Origin: SVTX01 sp045542075
GTDB lineage: Bacteria > Bacillota > Clostridia > Oscillospirales > CAG-272
Direction of reading: 5' to 3'
NCBI GenBank assembly: GCA_045542075.1
Contig: JAZQKI010000030.1
Span: 1-59,219 of the forward strand
DNA length: 59,219 nt
Shown: positions 49,787 through 57,764 of the stretch, piece by piece
Layout of the letters: each line of letters begins with the position of its first letter
Position numbering within the stretch: position 1 is the stretch's first letter
Translations under genes and position numbers: made by a program
Notes under the pieces: model-generated
Databases searched by the model: none
Seen by the model: only the letters and a program-made list of their open reading frames with translations
Told to the model about the DNA's origin: nothing

Positions 49787-52143
49787 TGGACGCAATTTTC
49801 AAACGCGAGCTCAGGTCTCATCTGACAAGCATATTCGGTTGGATATTTATAGCAGTATCCATAGGAATTATTGGATTTTCGGTCATCTCAACAAACCTTG
49901 TTAGCGCAGTGCCACAGGTGGAATACGGACTTAACGTCCCCATTATGTCAATGATCCTGACCATTCCCTTTTTATGCATGCGGATGTTCGCTCCCGAAAA
50001 CAAGAGCGGAAAAATAAAATTTCTTCTTTCCCTGCCTATAAAAGCGCACAGTATTGTTCTCGGAAAATATCTTGCCGCTCTGACAGTCTTTGCAATTCCA
50101 ACGATAGTTCTCGCTGCGATACCTTTAGCTCTTTCAGTATACGGCAAGGTCCTTTTTGCGCAGTCCTACGCTTCAATACTCGCGTATTTCCTTATCGGCG
50201 CGGCAATGATAGCGATATGTATGTTTATAGGAGTTAATTCCTGCAGAAGTTGGGTTACGCTTGCCGTCGGAGTGCTTGTCTCGGCGGTCCTTTACACAGG
50301 GCCCGTGCTGACAGCATATATCCCCACAGCACCTGCGGCGTCTCTTATAGCAATTCTATCTCTGGCGCTTGTTGTTGGGCTTGTAATATGGCTTCTGTCA
50401 GGAAGGCTTATATTCGGTGCGGCAGCATGGGGCATATCAGCCATCCCGACCGCAATAGCATATCTTGTTGATCCCACAATATTTAATTCCCTTTTCCGCA
50501 GAATATTCCTGTTTATCTCCCCCTTTGAAAGAATATCCCGCTTTATGCTCGGAATATTTGATCTTGGAGACGTTATATACCTTCTGTCAATTGCCGCATT
50601 ATTTCTGTTTCTCACCTGCGTGGCGGTTGAAGGAAAAAGAGGCGGCACCAAGCGCGCGTCTATCAGATCTATAGCCCCTGCAGTCGCATCACTTGCGGTC
50701 ATCATTTCGATAAACCTCGCCGCATGCGCTATCCCCGCGGCTTTTATTACAGCTGATGCATCGGGTCTTGGCATATATTCGCTCTCGGACGCCTCTCACA
50801 AATTCGCATCAGAAGCAGACGAAGACGTGACCGTATATCTCCTCAGTGAGCAAGGTATTCCCGACGCCCAGATAGAACAAATACTTTTGGAATACGAGGC
50901 AGCAAGTCCGCATATAGATTATAAGCTGGTAAATATTACCGCAGACCCGGATTTCGTTTTGGAATACATAGGCGTATCATATTACCAAGTCAATGGGGAC
51001 GGAATACGGCCTCTGAGTAATCACAGCATAATAATCGAGAGCGCAAAAAGACATACCGTCATTAACTCATCAACCTACTACAGATACAAGGTCGGCTCAT
51101 ACTACTATTCCGAGTCGGAATTTCTTTTACTCTGTCAGCAAGCGGCTTCGGAAGGATATGACATAGCTCAGATGGGATACGAAACCTTCTTTGATCTTGA
51201 CAGGATTGTTGTCTCGGGAATAGAATTTGTCACTCTGGACAACGCAGGCACGGTGTTCACCCTTACAGGACACGGCGAGCAGGCTATTGACGACTCATTC
51301 TACAGCAGTATCAGGTATCAGGGCATACCGTATGACGAGCTGGACCTTGACAGTGCAAGCTCGGTTCCGGATTTCTGCTCCGCGCTCATCATATCCGCTC
51401 CAAGCACCGATCTTTCGTCTGACGACGCAGACAAAATAATTGAGTATATTGGCCACGGAGGAGACGTTATTATGATCACGTCACCCGAAAATACAAATAT
51501 GCCTAATCTGTTGCGAGTAGCAGAGGCATTCGGACTCAGCGCACAGAGCGGTATTATTTCGGACAGCGACAAGGAGCATCACACCGACGGCAATAGCACC
51601 CACCTTATTTTAGACGCAAACGCCGACCACCCCGTTTCGCACTATGTCAGTACAAGCTACCAATCTCAAGGCGGCGACGTTAATGCCCGTTTTCCCAACG
51701 CTCATCCCATAGTCAAGACCGGATCGTCTGACGATGGGCTTGTGATAAAAGAGATCTTCACAACCTCCCAAAAAGCCTCTCTCTCAAGCGGAGGGGAAAG
51801 GAAATATGTCACGGGATACAGCGCCCAAAGGGTAATTGATAATGATACGGAAAATACCGCAAATCTTTTCTGGTATTCTTCATACGAGGCATTCTCAAAG
51901 GAATATGTCAAGGAAAATCCCATCAACACGGTTTATTTACTCGTCTCGCTTTCCTACGTTGGGGGGACGCAGGATTTTGAAACGTCGCTTGACGTCGATG
52001 TCCGAAGTATCTCGGGATCTTTTCTGAATATTCCTCAAAGCATTCCTACGGTATGGGGGATCGCATTTGGATCGATAACCCTTATAATTCTTTGCTCTGG
52101 TATTGCTTTGATCATAAGCAGAAGGATCGGAAAAAGATCCTGA
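49786..52143 (+). CDS. Fused GldF-like permease and GldG-like auxiliary protein
   Basis: 785 residues. Residues 1-~240 are an ABC-2-type permease with about six membrane segments (begins MDAIFKRELRSHLTSIFGW). Further membrane segments at ~265-285 and ~305-330 precede an extracytoplasmic GldG/ABC_transp_aux domain (~335-750; DEDVTVYLLSEQ, CSALIISAPSTDLS, YIGHGGDVIMIT). A final membrane segment is near residues 758-780, then a basic tail. In Bacteroidetes GldF and GldG are separate proteins; here they are one chain. It overlaps the ATPase-like gene by 1 nt. The substrate is unknown. Confidence 0.82.
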   Translation: MDAIFKRELRSHLTSIFGWIFIAVSIGIIGFSVISTNLVSAVPQVEYGLNVPIMSMILTIPFLCMRMFAPENKSGKIKFLLSLPIKAHSIVLGKYLAALTVFAIPTIVLAAIPLALSVYGKVLFAQSYASILAYFLIGAAMIAICMFIGVNSCRSWVTLAVGVLVSAVLYTGPVLTAYIPTAPAASLIAILSLALVVGLVIWLLSGRLIFGAAAWGISAIPTAIAYLVDPTIFNSLFRRIFLFISPFERISRFMLGIFDLGDVIYLLSIAALFLFLTCVAVEGKRGGTKRASIRSIAPAVASLAVIISINLAACAIPAAFITADASGLGIYSLSDASHKFASEADEDVTVYLLSEQGIPDAQIEQILLEYEAASPHIDYKLVNITADPDFVLEYIGVSYYQVNGDGIRPLSNHSIIIESAKRHTVINSSTYYRYKVGSYYYSESEFLLLCQQAASEGYDIAQMGYETFFDLDRIVVSGIEFVTLDNAGTVFTLTGHGEQAIDDSFYSSIRYQGIPYDELDLDSASSVPDFCSALIISAPSTDLSSDDADKIIEYIGHGGDVIMITSPENTNMPNLLRVAEAFGLSAQSGIISDSDKEHHTDGNSTHLILDANADHPVSHYVSTSYQSQGGDVNARFPNAHPIVKTGSSDDGLVIKEIFTTSQKASLSSGGERKYVTGYSAQRVIDNDTENTANLFWYSSYEAFSKEYVKENPINTVYLLVSLSYVGGTQDFETSLDVDVRSISGSFLNIPQSIPTVWGIAFGSITLIILCSGIALIISRRIGKRS

Positions 52144-52205
52144 TTTCCGTACACAAATCATATCTTCAACAACCTGTAAAATAGATTTACTGAAAGGATT
52201 TATCA

Positions 52206-52604
52206 ATGAATATTGCATTTTTTCTTACTCCAAAAAACAACGTTGCATATCTTACAATGGGAGACAGTATGCGTCAGGGACTTGAAAAGCTCCGCCGCCA
52301 CGGATACACCGCTCTGCCCGTTATAAAGGAAAACGGAGAATATGCGGGGTATATCAGCGAGGGAGATTTTCTGAGAAGCATTTTCAATATAGGGACTATA
52401 GACCTTGCTGATCTCGAGGATATTTCTATCGACGAGGCGGTACATAAGGAGGATTTCACGGTGCGTATAACCGCATCAATGGAAAACCTTCTCTCAACTA
52501 TCCTTGACCACAACTTCGTTCCCGTGGTGGACGACAGAGGCATGTTTATGGGTATTGTTACAAGACGCGCGATACTTAAATATTTTTCCGATAAAAACAA
52601 TTAA
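52206..52604 (+). CDS. Two-CBS-domain protein
   Basis: 132 residues made of two CBS motifs: about 1-65 (LRRHGYTALPVIKENGEYAGYISEGDFL) and about 75-130 (FVPVVDDRGMFMGIVTRRAILKY). The short stand-alone form resembles CbpB-type proteins that bind cyclic di-AMP or adenosine nucleotides, so a nucleotide-sensing role is likely, but the partner is unknown. AAAGGA precedes the ATG. It lies 62 nt after the Gld-type gene and is followed by a terminator, so it may share that transcript. Confidence 0.88.
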   Translation: MNIAFFLTPKNNVAYLTMGDSMRQGLEKLRRHGYTALPVIKENGEYAGYISEGDFLRSIFNIGTIDLADLEDISIDEAVHKEDFTVRITASMENLLSTILDHNFVPVVDDRGMFMGIVTRRAILKYFSDKNN

Positions 52605-52612
52605 AGACTTAT

Positions 52613-52641
52613 CCCGCCGCAATTTTTGCGGCGGGTATTTT
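52613..52641 (+). terminator. Terminator after the CBS gene
   Basis: 8-bp stem CCCGCCGC / GCGGCGGG (52613-52620 / 52628-52635), followed by TATTTTTG. Confidence 0.85.
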
Positions 52642-52690
52642 TGTGTATAGATAGCATCCGATATATGCAAAAAATACCGAGATAAATTTC

Positions 52691-52719
52691 TTGACAATAC
52701 AGCTTGTTTTTGTTATAAT
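52691..52719 (+). promoter_or_regulatory. Sigma-A promoter of holB-ricT
   Basis: TTGACA (52691-52696), 17 nt, TATAAT (52714-52719), full consensus. Confidence 0.9.
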
Positions 52720-52755
52720 ATAATTTGTATAACTGTTTTTTGAAGGGAGAATGTC

Positions 52756-53787
52756 ATGAATAACATATTTGCGTCGATAGTCGGCAACAAGACCTTGTGC
52801 TCAAGACTTGCGCGGGCTGTAGATGACAACTCCCTCTCTCATGCGTATATTATAGAAGGCAGTGCGGGAAGTGGCAGACACACCATCGCGCTTCAAACGA
52901 TAGCGGCTATGTCCTGCGCTCAAAAAAACACCCCCGGCGCAGCTTTGCCCTGCGGAAAATGTATCTCTTGCAAAAAAATACTTGAGGGGCGTTCTCCCGA
53001 CGTTATCCGTATTACTCCCGACGAGGACAGGATTAGTATCGTCGTTGATACAATAAGATTTCTCAAGAGTGACATTCACCTTCCCCCAACAGACCTCCCG
53101 ATCAAGGCGTACATCATAGATCCCGCCGATTCCATGAACGTACCGGCGCAAAACGCACTTCTGCTCTCCCTTGAGGAGCCGCCCGAATACGTGATGTTCT
53201 TTTTGATATGTGAAAACTCATCCTCTCTGCTTGAGACCATCAGGAGCCGCGCACCCATTCTGCGCACGAAAAAAATACCGCGAGAGGATATTGAAAGCTA
53301 TATTTTACGCCAGGACCGCCGCGCCGTCGAGCTGAAGGCACAATCCCCCGAGGAATTTGCCGAATTGATATGCGCGTCTGACGGAAGTATAGGATGTGCA
53401 CTGTCGCTGCTTGACACAAGGAAGCGCAGGCAAGTGATCGAAAACCGCAAAATAGCCAGGAATTTTATAGATCTGACCTCGGGAAAGCTTAACCGTGACA
53501 AGCTTGAGCTTGTATTTATGCTCGGTACCAAGCGAAACGAAATATGCGACAGGCTCCGCTATATACAAAATGCTCTGCGCGATCTTATCCTGCTCAAAAA
53601 GTGCGATGATGCACCTCTCTGCTTTTACGCAGACCGCGAGCAAGCCTGCGAGCTTTCAACGCATTTTACCTCTAAAAAGCTTCTTGTGCTTTTTAGTGCT
53701 ACCGAACAGGCTATGGACGATCTTATGCGCAACGCCAACGTAAGATTAACAACTATAAATATGCTCAGAAATTCAGAGCTCATCTGA
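52756..53787 (+). CDS. holB: DNA polymerase III subunit delta prime
   Basis: 343 residues, AAA+ clamp-loader stator. The P-loop region reads GSAGSGRHT, with the usual Lys replaced, as expected for delta prime, which does not hydrolyse ATP. The zinc module has CGKCISC. The SRC motif region appears as RSRAP (ETIRSRAPILRT), and the LEEPPEYVMFFLI segment matches DnaX-type proteins. GGGAG precedes the ATG. It is followed 16 nt later by ricT, the common Firmicutes order (holB-yaaT). Confidence 0.92.
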   Translation: MNNIFASIVGNKTLCSRLARAVDDNSLSHAYIIEGSAGSGRHTIALQTIAAMSCAQKNTPGAALPCGKCISCKKILEGRSPDVIRITPDEDRISIVVDTIRFLKSDIHLPPTDLPIKAYIIDPADSMNVPAQNALLLSLEEPPEYVMFFLICENSSSLLETIRSRAPILRTKKIPREDIESYILRQDRRAVELKAQSPEEFAELICASDGSIGCALSLLDTRKRRQVIENRKIARNFIDLTSGKLNRDKLELVFMLGTKRNEICDRLRYIQNALRDLILLKKCDDAPLCFYADREQACELSTHFTSKKLLVLFSATEQAMDDLMRNANVRLTTINMLRNSELI

Positions 53788-53803
53788 AAATGAAAGGATA
53801 ATT

Positions 53804-54865
53804 ATGGATTCAAATAACAACAATTTCTCAAATCAGCAAAATAAAAAGCGCCACAAAAAGCCTTATTATAAAAAACGCCATAAAAAGCCCGCGGAGGCTC
53901 AGGCGCAGAATGTTGAGCAGACAAAGGATTTTGAGCTTGAAGCGGCGATAAACGAAGAGGATATGTTCTCCCCCGAGCTCGAGTGCGACACACCCGAGGT
54001 AACGGTCAGCATAAGCACTGAGGACACTCCCAAAATTCACGTCGCTGGAGTCAGATTCAAAGCAAACGGAAAGATATATTTCTTTGACAGAAACGAAATC
54101 GACGTGCGTGACGGCGCATACGTCATAGTTGAAACGGCTCGCGGTCCCGAGTTCGGCGAGGTAGCGTTTGGTGATAAGGAAGTCCCCGAGACGTCCCTTG
54201 TTCTTCCCCTCCGCCCTGTTTTGCGTATTGCGACAAAAGAGGACAAGGATCACAACGACGAAAACAAGCGCCGTGAGCAGGAGGCATTTTCAATCTGCCT
54301 TGAAAAGATACAAAAGCACGAGCTTGACATGAAGCTTGTGGAGGCGCAGTACACCTTTGATAACTCCAAGCTTCTCTTTTATTTCACAAGTGCGGGACGC
54401 GTTGATTTCCGTGAGCTTGTAAAGGATCTTGCGGGTGTTTTCAAGACAAGGATCGAGCTTCGTCAGATAGGTATTCGTGACGAGGCAAAAATAATGGGCG
54501 GTCTCGGCGCATGCGGCAGACCTCTTTGCTGCGCGACATTCCTCTCCGACTTTGTTCAGGTGTCCATCAAAATGGCAAAGGAGCAGAACCTCTCTCTTAA
54601 TTCCGGTAAGATATCCGGCTGTTGCGGCAGACTTATGTGTTGCTTGCAGTACGAATATTCCACGTATGAGGAGGAGGCGGCAAGAACTCCCGCGGTTGAT
54701 TCCAAGGTCAAGACTCCCGAAGGCGTGGGTACCGTCACTGAGGTAATGCCCTTGGCAGGCAAGATAAAGGTGCGTCTTGACGACCAATCCGACGTCCCCC
54801 CCAAGACCTTCCATCGCGATGAGGTTAAGGTGCTTTCCCGACCGGAGCGCAAGGAAGAAAAATAA
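53804..54865 (+). CDS. ricT: PSP1 domain protein RicT (YaaT)
   Basis: 353 residues. A component of the RicA/RicF/RicT (Y-) complex that aids RNase Y-dependent mRNA maturation and, in Bacillus, sporulation and competence. The N-terminal ~60 residues are a Lys/Arg-rich, then acidic, tail. The PSP1 domain follows. The Cys cluster CGRPLCCATF and ISGCCGRLMCCLQYE (about residues 237-281) fits the iron-sulphur ligands reported for the complex. The C-terminus has VKTPEGVGTVTEV. Co-transcribed with holB. Confidence 0.94.
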   Translation: MDSNNNNFSNQQNKKRHKKPYYKKRHKKPAEAQAQNVEQTKDFELEAAINEEDMFSPELECDTPEVTVSISTEDTPKIHVAGVRFKANGKIYFFDRNEIDVRDGAYVIVETARGPEFGEVAFGDKEVPETSLVLPLRPVLRIATKEDKDHNDENKRREQEAFSICLEKIQKHELDMKLVEAQYTFDNSKLLFYFTSAGRVDFRELVKDLAGVFKTRIELRQIGIRDEAKIMGGLGACGRPLCCATFLSDFVQVSIKMAKEQNLSLNSGKISGCCGRLMCCLQYEYSTYEEEAARTPAVDSKVKTPEGVGTVTEVMPLAGKIKVRLDDQSDVPPKTFHRDEVKVLSRPERKEEK

Positions 54866-54901
54866 AATTTATTAAAAAGATAAAAAAATTTCAATTAGGT
54901 G

Positions 54902-54930
54902 TTGAAATAATTGATTTTTTGTGGTACAAT
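54902..54930 (+). promoter_or_regulatory. Promoter of the ferredoxin gene
   Basis: TTGAAA (54902-54907), 17 nt, TACAAT (54925-54930). Confidence 0.8.
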
Positions 54931-54965
54931 GTACTCGTAAAATATTTTTAACGGAGGATGATACT

Positions 54966-55136
54966 ATGGCATACAAGATTACCGAAGATTGCATCGGTTG
55001 CGGCGCTTGTGCAGCAGACTGCCCCGTTGAGGCTATCGCTGAGGGCGACGGTGTATATGTAATTGATGCAGATAAGTGCATTGATTGCGGAAACTGTGCA
55101 GATACCTGCCCCGTAGGTGCACCCGTTCAGGCATAA
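54966..55136 (+). CDS. 2[4Fe-4S] ferredoxin
   Basis: 56 residues, the classic clostridial ferredoxin. Two cluster motifs: CIGCGACAADCP and CIDCGNCADTCP. Acidic with few other residues, so a soluble low-potential electron carrier for fermentation and hydrogen metabolism. GGAGG lies 8 nt before the ATG. It is monocistronic between its promoter and a strong terminator. Confidence 0.97.
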   Translation: MAYKITEDCIGCGACAADCPVEAIAEGDGVYVIDADKCIDCGNCADTCPVGAPVQA

Positions 55137-55144
55137 TTACTTAA

Positions 55145-55177
55145 TTTACGCCGAGTTAACGCTCGGCGTAAATTTTT
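55145..55177 (+). terminator. Terminator of the ferredoxin gene
   Basis: Perfect 11-bp stem 55145-55155 / 55162-55172 followed by TTTTT. It ends 14 nt before the next start codon. Confidence 0.9.
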
Positions 55178-55191
55178 AGATGGAGAAACTT

Positions 55192-55983
55192 ATGAGCTCA
55201 CAGAAAAACTCTGTTAAAATAAATGAAAATCTTACTCTGTCGCAGGACAGTCACGGGCTGACGTTCGGTACGGATGCGTATCTCCTCGCGGCATATCTGT
55301 CCGGTGGCGCAAAAAAGCGAGCGGCGGATCTTGGAAGCGGAACGGGAGTTATTTCCCTTTTGTGTCAGTCAAGGGATAAATTCTCTCACGTGTACGCAAT
55401 TGAGGTGCAGGAGAGCTTTGCCGCTCTCATTGAACAAAACACAAAGGAAAATGATCTCGAGGGAAAAATAACGGCAATACACTCGGATCTGCGACAGATA
55501 AATTCATCTCACACGGGTGGGGAGCTTGACTGTGTTTTCGCCAATCCCCCGTATATGAAAGCAGACTCGGGCAAGCGCAATCAGCATGACGAAAAATTCA
55601 TCGCCCGTCACGAGGTGTTTGGTACTGTAGAGGACTTCTGCGCCTGCGCGTACAAACTTCTCAAGCACGGCGGTAAATTCTGCACCGTCTGGCGTCCCGA
55701 CAGGCTCACCGACCTTCTCTGTGCTCTGCGCGCAAACAGGCTTGAGCCAAAGGTTATCATATTTGTTCACGCATATCCGTCAGCTCCCCCATCAATGGTC
55801 ATAACCGAGGCTGTAAAGGGCGGCGCGTCGGGAAACAAGCTGTATCCCCCGCTTTATCTGTCGGATAGCATCAATGACAGCAAAAACAGTATTCTTTCGG
55901 CAGACGCGCAGAAAATTTACGGTACCTGCTCGTTTGATGCCTTTTTGGCAAAAAATAATCGGAACAAGATTCCGCAAGATTAG
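55192..55983 (+). CDS. TrmN6-like tRNA(Val) adenine-N6 methyltransferase
   Basis: 263 residues. SAM-dependent methyltransferase of the YfiC/TrmN6 group, which methylates A37 of tRNA1(Val). Motif I is ADLGSGTGVISLL and the catalytic N6-adenine motif is FANPPYMK. HGLTFGTDAYLLA at the N-terminus is typical of the family. ATG 55192 follows GGAG by 6 nt; the earlier ATG at 55180 overlaps that site. No promoter is visible between the ferredoxin terminator and this start, so it depends on read-through or an unusual promoter. ttcA follows 8 nt later. Confidence 0.88.
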   Translation: MSSQKNSVKINENLTLSQDSHGLTFGTDAYLLAAYLSGGAKKRAADLGSGTGVISLLCQSRDKFSHVYAIEVQESFAALIEQNTKENDLEGKITAIHSDLRQINSSHTGGELDCVFANPPYMKADSGKRNQHDEKFIARHEVFGTVEDFCACAYKLLKHGGKFCTVWRPDRLTDLLCALRANRLEPKVIIFVHAYPSAPPSMVITEAVKGGASGNKLYPPLYLSDSINDSKNSILSADAQKIYGTCSFDAFLAKNNRNKIPQD

Positions 55984-55991
55984 GACACAAT

Positions 55992-56771
55992 ATGGAAAAT
56001 ATGAAAAGCGTCTTGAGTTATACAAGACGCGCAATAGACGATTATTCAATGATAAATGAGGGCGACAAGATCGCCGTTGGCGTATCTGCGGGAAAGGACT
56101 CCCTTACCCTGCTCTGCGCTATGGCTTATCTGCGTCGCTTTTACCCCAAAAAATTTGAGCTTATCGCAATAACTATTGATATGGGATTTGAGCCAAAGCA
56201 GGACTTCTCTGCTATCCGAGAGTTATGTGACAAGCTGAACGTGGAATACCACGTGATCCCCACGGAAATATCCAAGATAATTTTCGACGTGAGAAAAGAG
56301 AAAAATCCCTGCTCGCTCTGTGCTAAAATGCGCCGCGGCGCACTCAACAACGCGGCAAAGGAGTTTGGCTGCACGACCGTCGCGCTTGGACATCATTTTG
56401 ATGACGTCGTTGAAACCTTTATGCTCAATCTGTTTTTTGAGGGCAGACTTGGTTGCTTCTCTCCCGTGACGTACCTTTCGCGCGTGGATATAAGCGTCAT
56501 CAGACCTATGATATATATGCCCGAAAAGGACGTCTCTGAATTCTCCCGCAAAAATGCCCTCCCCGTTCTCACGTCTCCCTGCCCCGCGGACAAGACCACC
56601 GAGCGCGAGGAAATGAAAACACTGCTCCGCACGCTTGAAAGACAGAACAAGGGACTTCGCTATCGTATATTCGGAGCTATCTGCCGCAGTGAGATAGACG
56701 GCTTCAGGGATGCGGGAAAAATGGACGGAATAAAGAAATATTCCGACGAGGAGACAGATAGCGAGGCATAA
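55992..56771 (+). CDS. TtcA-like tRNA 2-thiolation protein
   Basis: 259 residues, PP-loop ATPase of the TtcA/TtuA family, which uses an iron-sulphur cluster to thiolate tRNA. PP-loop SAGKDS is at residues 32-37. The cysteine pair C107/C110 (PCSLCAKMRRG) and a later Cys in SPCPADKT match the cluster ligands. GHHFDDVVETFMLN is the second family motif. The product in Gram-positives may differ from the s2C32 of E. coli. It follows the methyltransferase by 8 nt, so both modify tRNA in one operon. Confidence 0.9.
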   Translation: MENMKSVLSYTRRAIDDYSMINEGDKIAVGVSAGKDSLTLLCAMAYLRRFYPKKFELIAITIDMGFEPKQDFSAIRELCDKLNVEYHVIPTEISKIIFDVRKEKNPCSLCAKMRRGALNNAAKEFGCTTVALGHHFDDVVETFMLNLFFEGRLGCFSPVTYLSRVDISVIRPMIYMPEKDVSEFSRKNALPVLTSPCPADKTTEREEMKTLLRTLERQNKGLRYRIFGAICRSEIDGFRDAGKMDGIKKYSDEETDSEA

Positions 56772-56797
56772 TATCCCACAAGCATACAAAAATCACA

Positions 56798-56836
56798 AAA
56801 ATACGAAAAAATTCTACGTAAATTTTTTTCGTATTT
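56798..56836 (+). terminator. AT-rich hairpin downstream of ttcA
   Basis: ~15-bp stem 56799-56813 / 56821-56836 (one-base asymmetry) with a 7-nt loop, followed by a T-rich run. Confidence 0.65.
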
Positions 56837-56949
56837 ACAATATTTTTTTTTGCAAAAAATACTGTACAATAAAATAATTTTGTGATAAAATTATTACGTT
56901 ATAATTTGTCGCTTACAGGCGATTTCAAAGAAAGGTAAGGTCATAAAAA

Positions 56950-57648
56950 ATGAAGAAGCTTTACACAGGAAAAACCAAGGATGTTTATCAGCTCGAAAAT
57001 GGCAACGTATTGTTGAAGTTCAAGGACGACTGCACGGGCAAGGACGGCGTTTTCGATCCCGGCGAAAACTCGGTAGGTCTTACTATTGAGGGTATCGGCA
57101 GAGCAAATCTTGAAACATCTATCCACTACTTTGAATTGCTCAAGGCGGCAGGAATAAAGACTCACTACGTCTCCGCAAATCTTGAGGACGCTACAATGGA
57201 GGTTCTCCCCGCAGAGTGCTTCGGCAAGGCGCAGGGCGGCGGCGGACTTGAGGTTATTTGCCGTCTGGTTGCTACGGGCAGCTTTATCCGCAGATACGGT
57301 GAGTACATAAAGAACGGCACACGCATCCCCGGCGGATACGTTGAATGCACCTTCAAGAACGACGAAAAGGGCGATCCGCTCGTCACAGGCGAGGGCCTTG
57401 AGGTTCTTGGCGTTATGTCCCCCGAGATGTTCACAGAAATGAAAAAGCAGACTCTCGCTATCACAAAGATAGTTGCTGACGACCTTGCCTCCATCGGTCT
57501 TGACCTTTGGGATATCAAGTTCGAGTTCGGCTACAACAACGGCGAGGTAGTTCTCATTGACGAAATCGCTTCGGGCAATATGAGAGTTTACAAGGGCGAC
57601 ACAATAGTTGAGCCCGTTGAGCTTACAAAGCTTATTCTTAATAGATAA
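56950..57648 (+). CDS. purC: Phosphoribosylaminoimidazole-succinocarboxamide synthase
   Basis: 232 residues. Condenses CAIR with aspartate in purine synthesis. The start LYTGKTKDVYQLENGNVLLKFKDDCTGKDG carries the Lys/Gly-rich ATP loop and the conserved Asp. EVICRLVATGSFIRRY and WDIKFEFGYNNGEVVLIDEI are family motifs; the C-terminal segment GNMRVYKG differs from the usual CRLW, but the length is near normal. No other pur gene is adjacent. AAAGG lies 10 nt before the ATG. The ~115-nt region upstream is very AT-rich; a TATAAT at 56900-56905 has no clear -35, and no purine riboswitch was seen. Confidence 0.93.
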   Translation: MKKLYTGKTKDVYQLENGNVLLKFKDDCTGKDGVFDPGENSVGLTIEGIGRANLETSIHYFELLKAAGIKTHYVSANLEDATMEVLPAECFGKAQGGGGLEVICRLVATGSFIRRYGEYIKNGTRIPGGYVECTFKNDEKGDPLVTGEGLEVLGVMSPEMFTEMKKQTLAITKIVADDLASIGLDLWDIKFEFGYNNGEVVLIDEIASGNMRVYKGDTIVEPVELTKLILNR

Positions 57649-57657
57649 TATATAGTC

Positions 57658-57688
57658 AAAAGCTCTGTCGAATATGGCAGAGCTTTTT
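57658..57688 (+). terminator. Terminator of purC
   Basis: 10-bp stem 57658-57667 / 57678-57687 with a 10-nt loop and a T-rich tail. Confidence 0.85.
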
Positions 57689-57704
57689 GCTTTTCCCCCG
57701 CGCA

Positions 57705-57733
57705 TTGACAAACTATTTTGTATATGGTATAAT
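57705..57733 (+). promoter_or_regulatory. Sigma-A promoter of the terminal lipoprotein gene
   Basis: TTGACA (57705-57710), 17 nt, TATAAT (57728-57733), full consensus. Confidence 0.9.
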
Positions 57734-57764
57734 TAAGATGAATAAAAAACAGGAGGTCAATATT

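Noticed and set aside
52756..53787. Degenerate P-loop in the delta prime subunit
   Set aside because: Loss of the Walker A lysine is normal in delta prime and is not a sign of decay here.
56941..57711. 256-codon minus-strand frame opposite purC
   Set aside because: Antisense shadow of purC; it also crosses the purC terminator.
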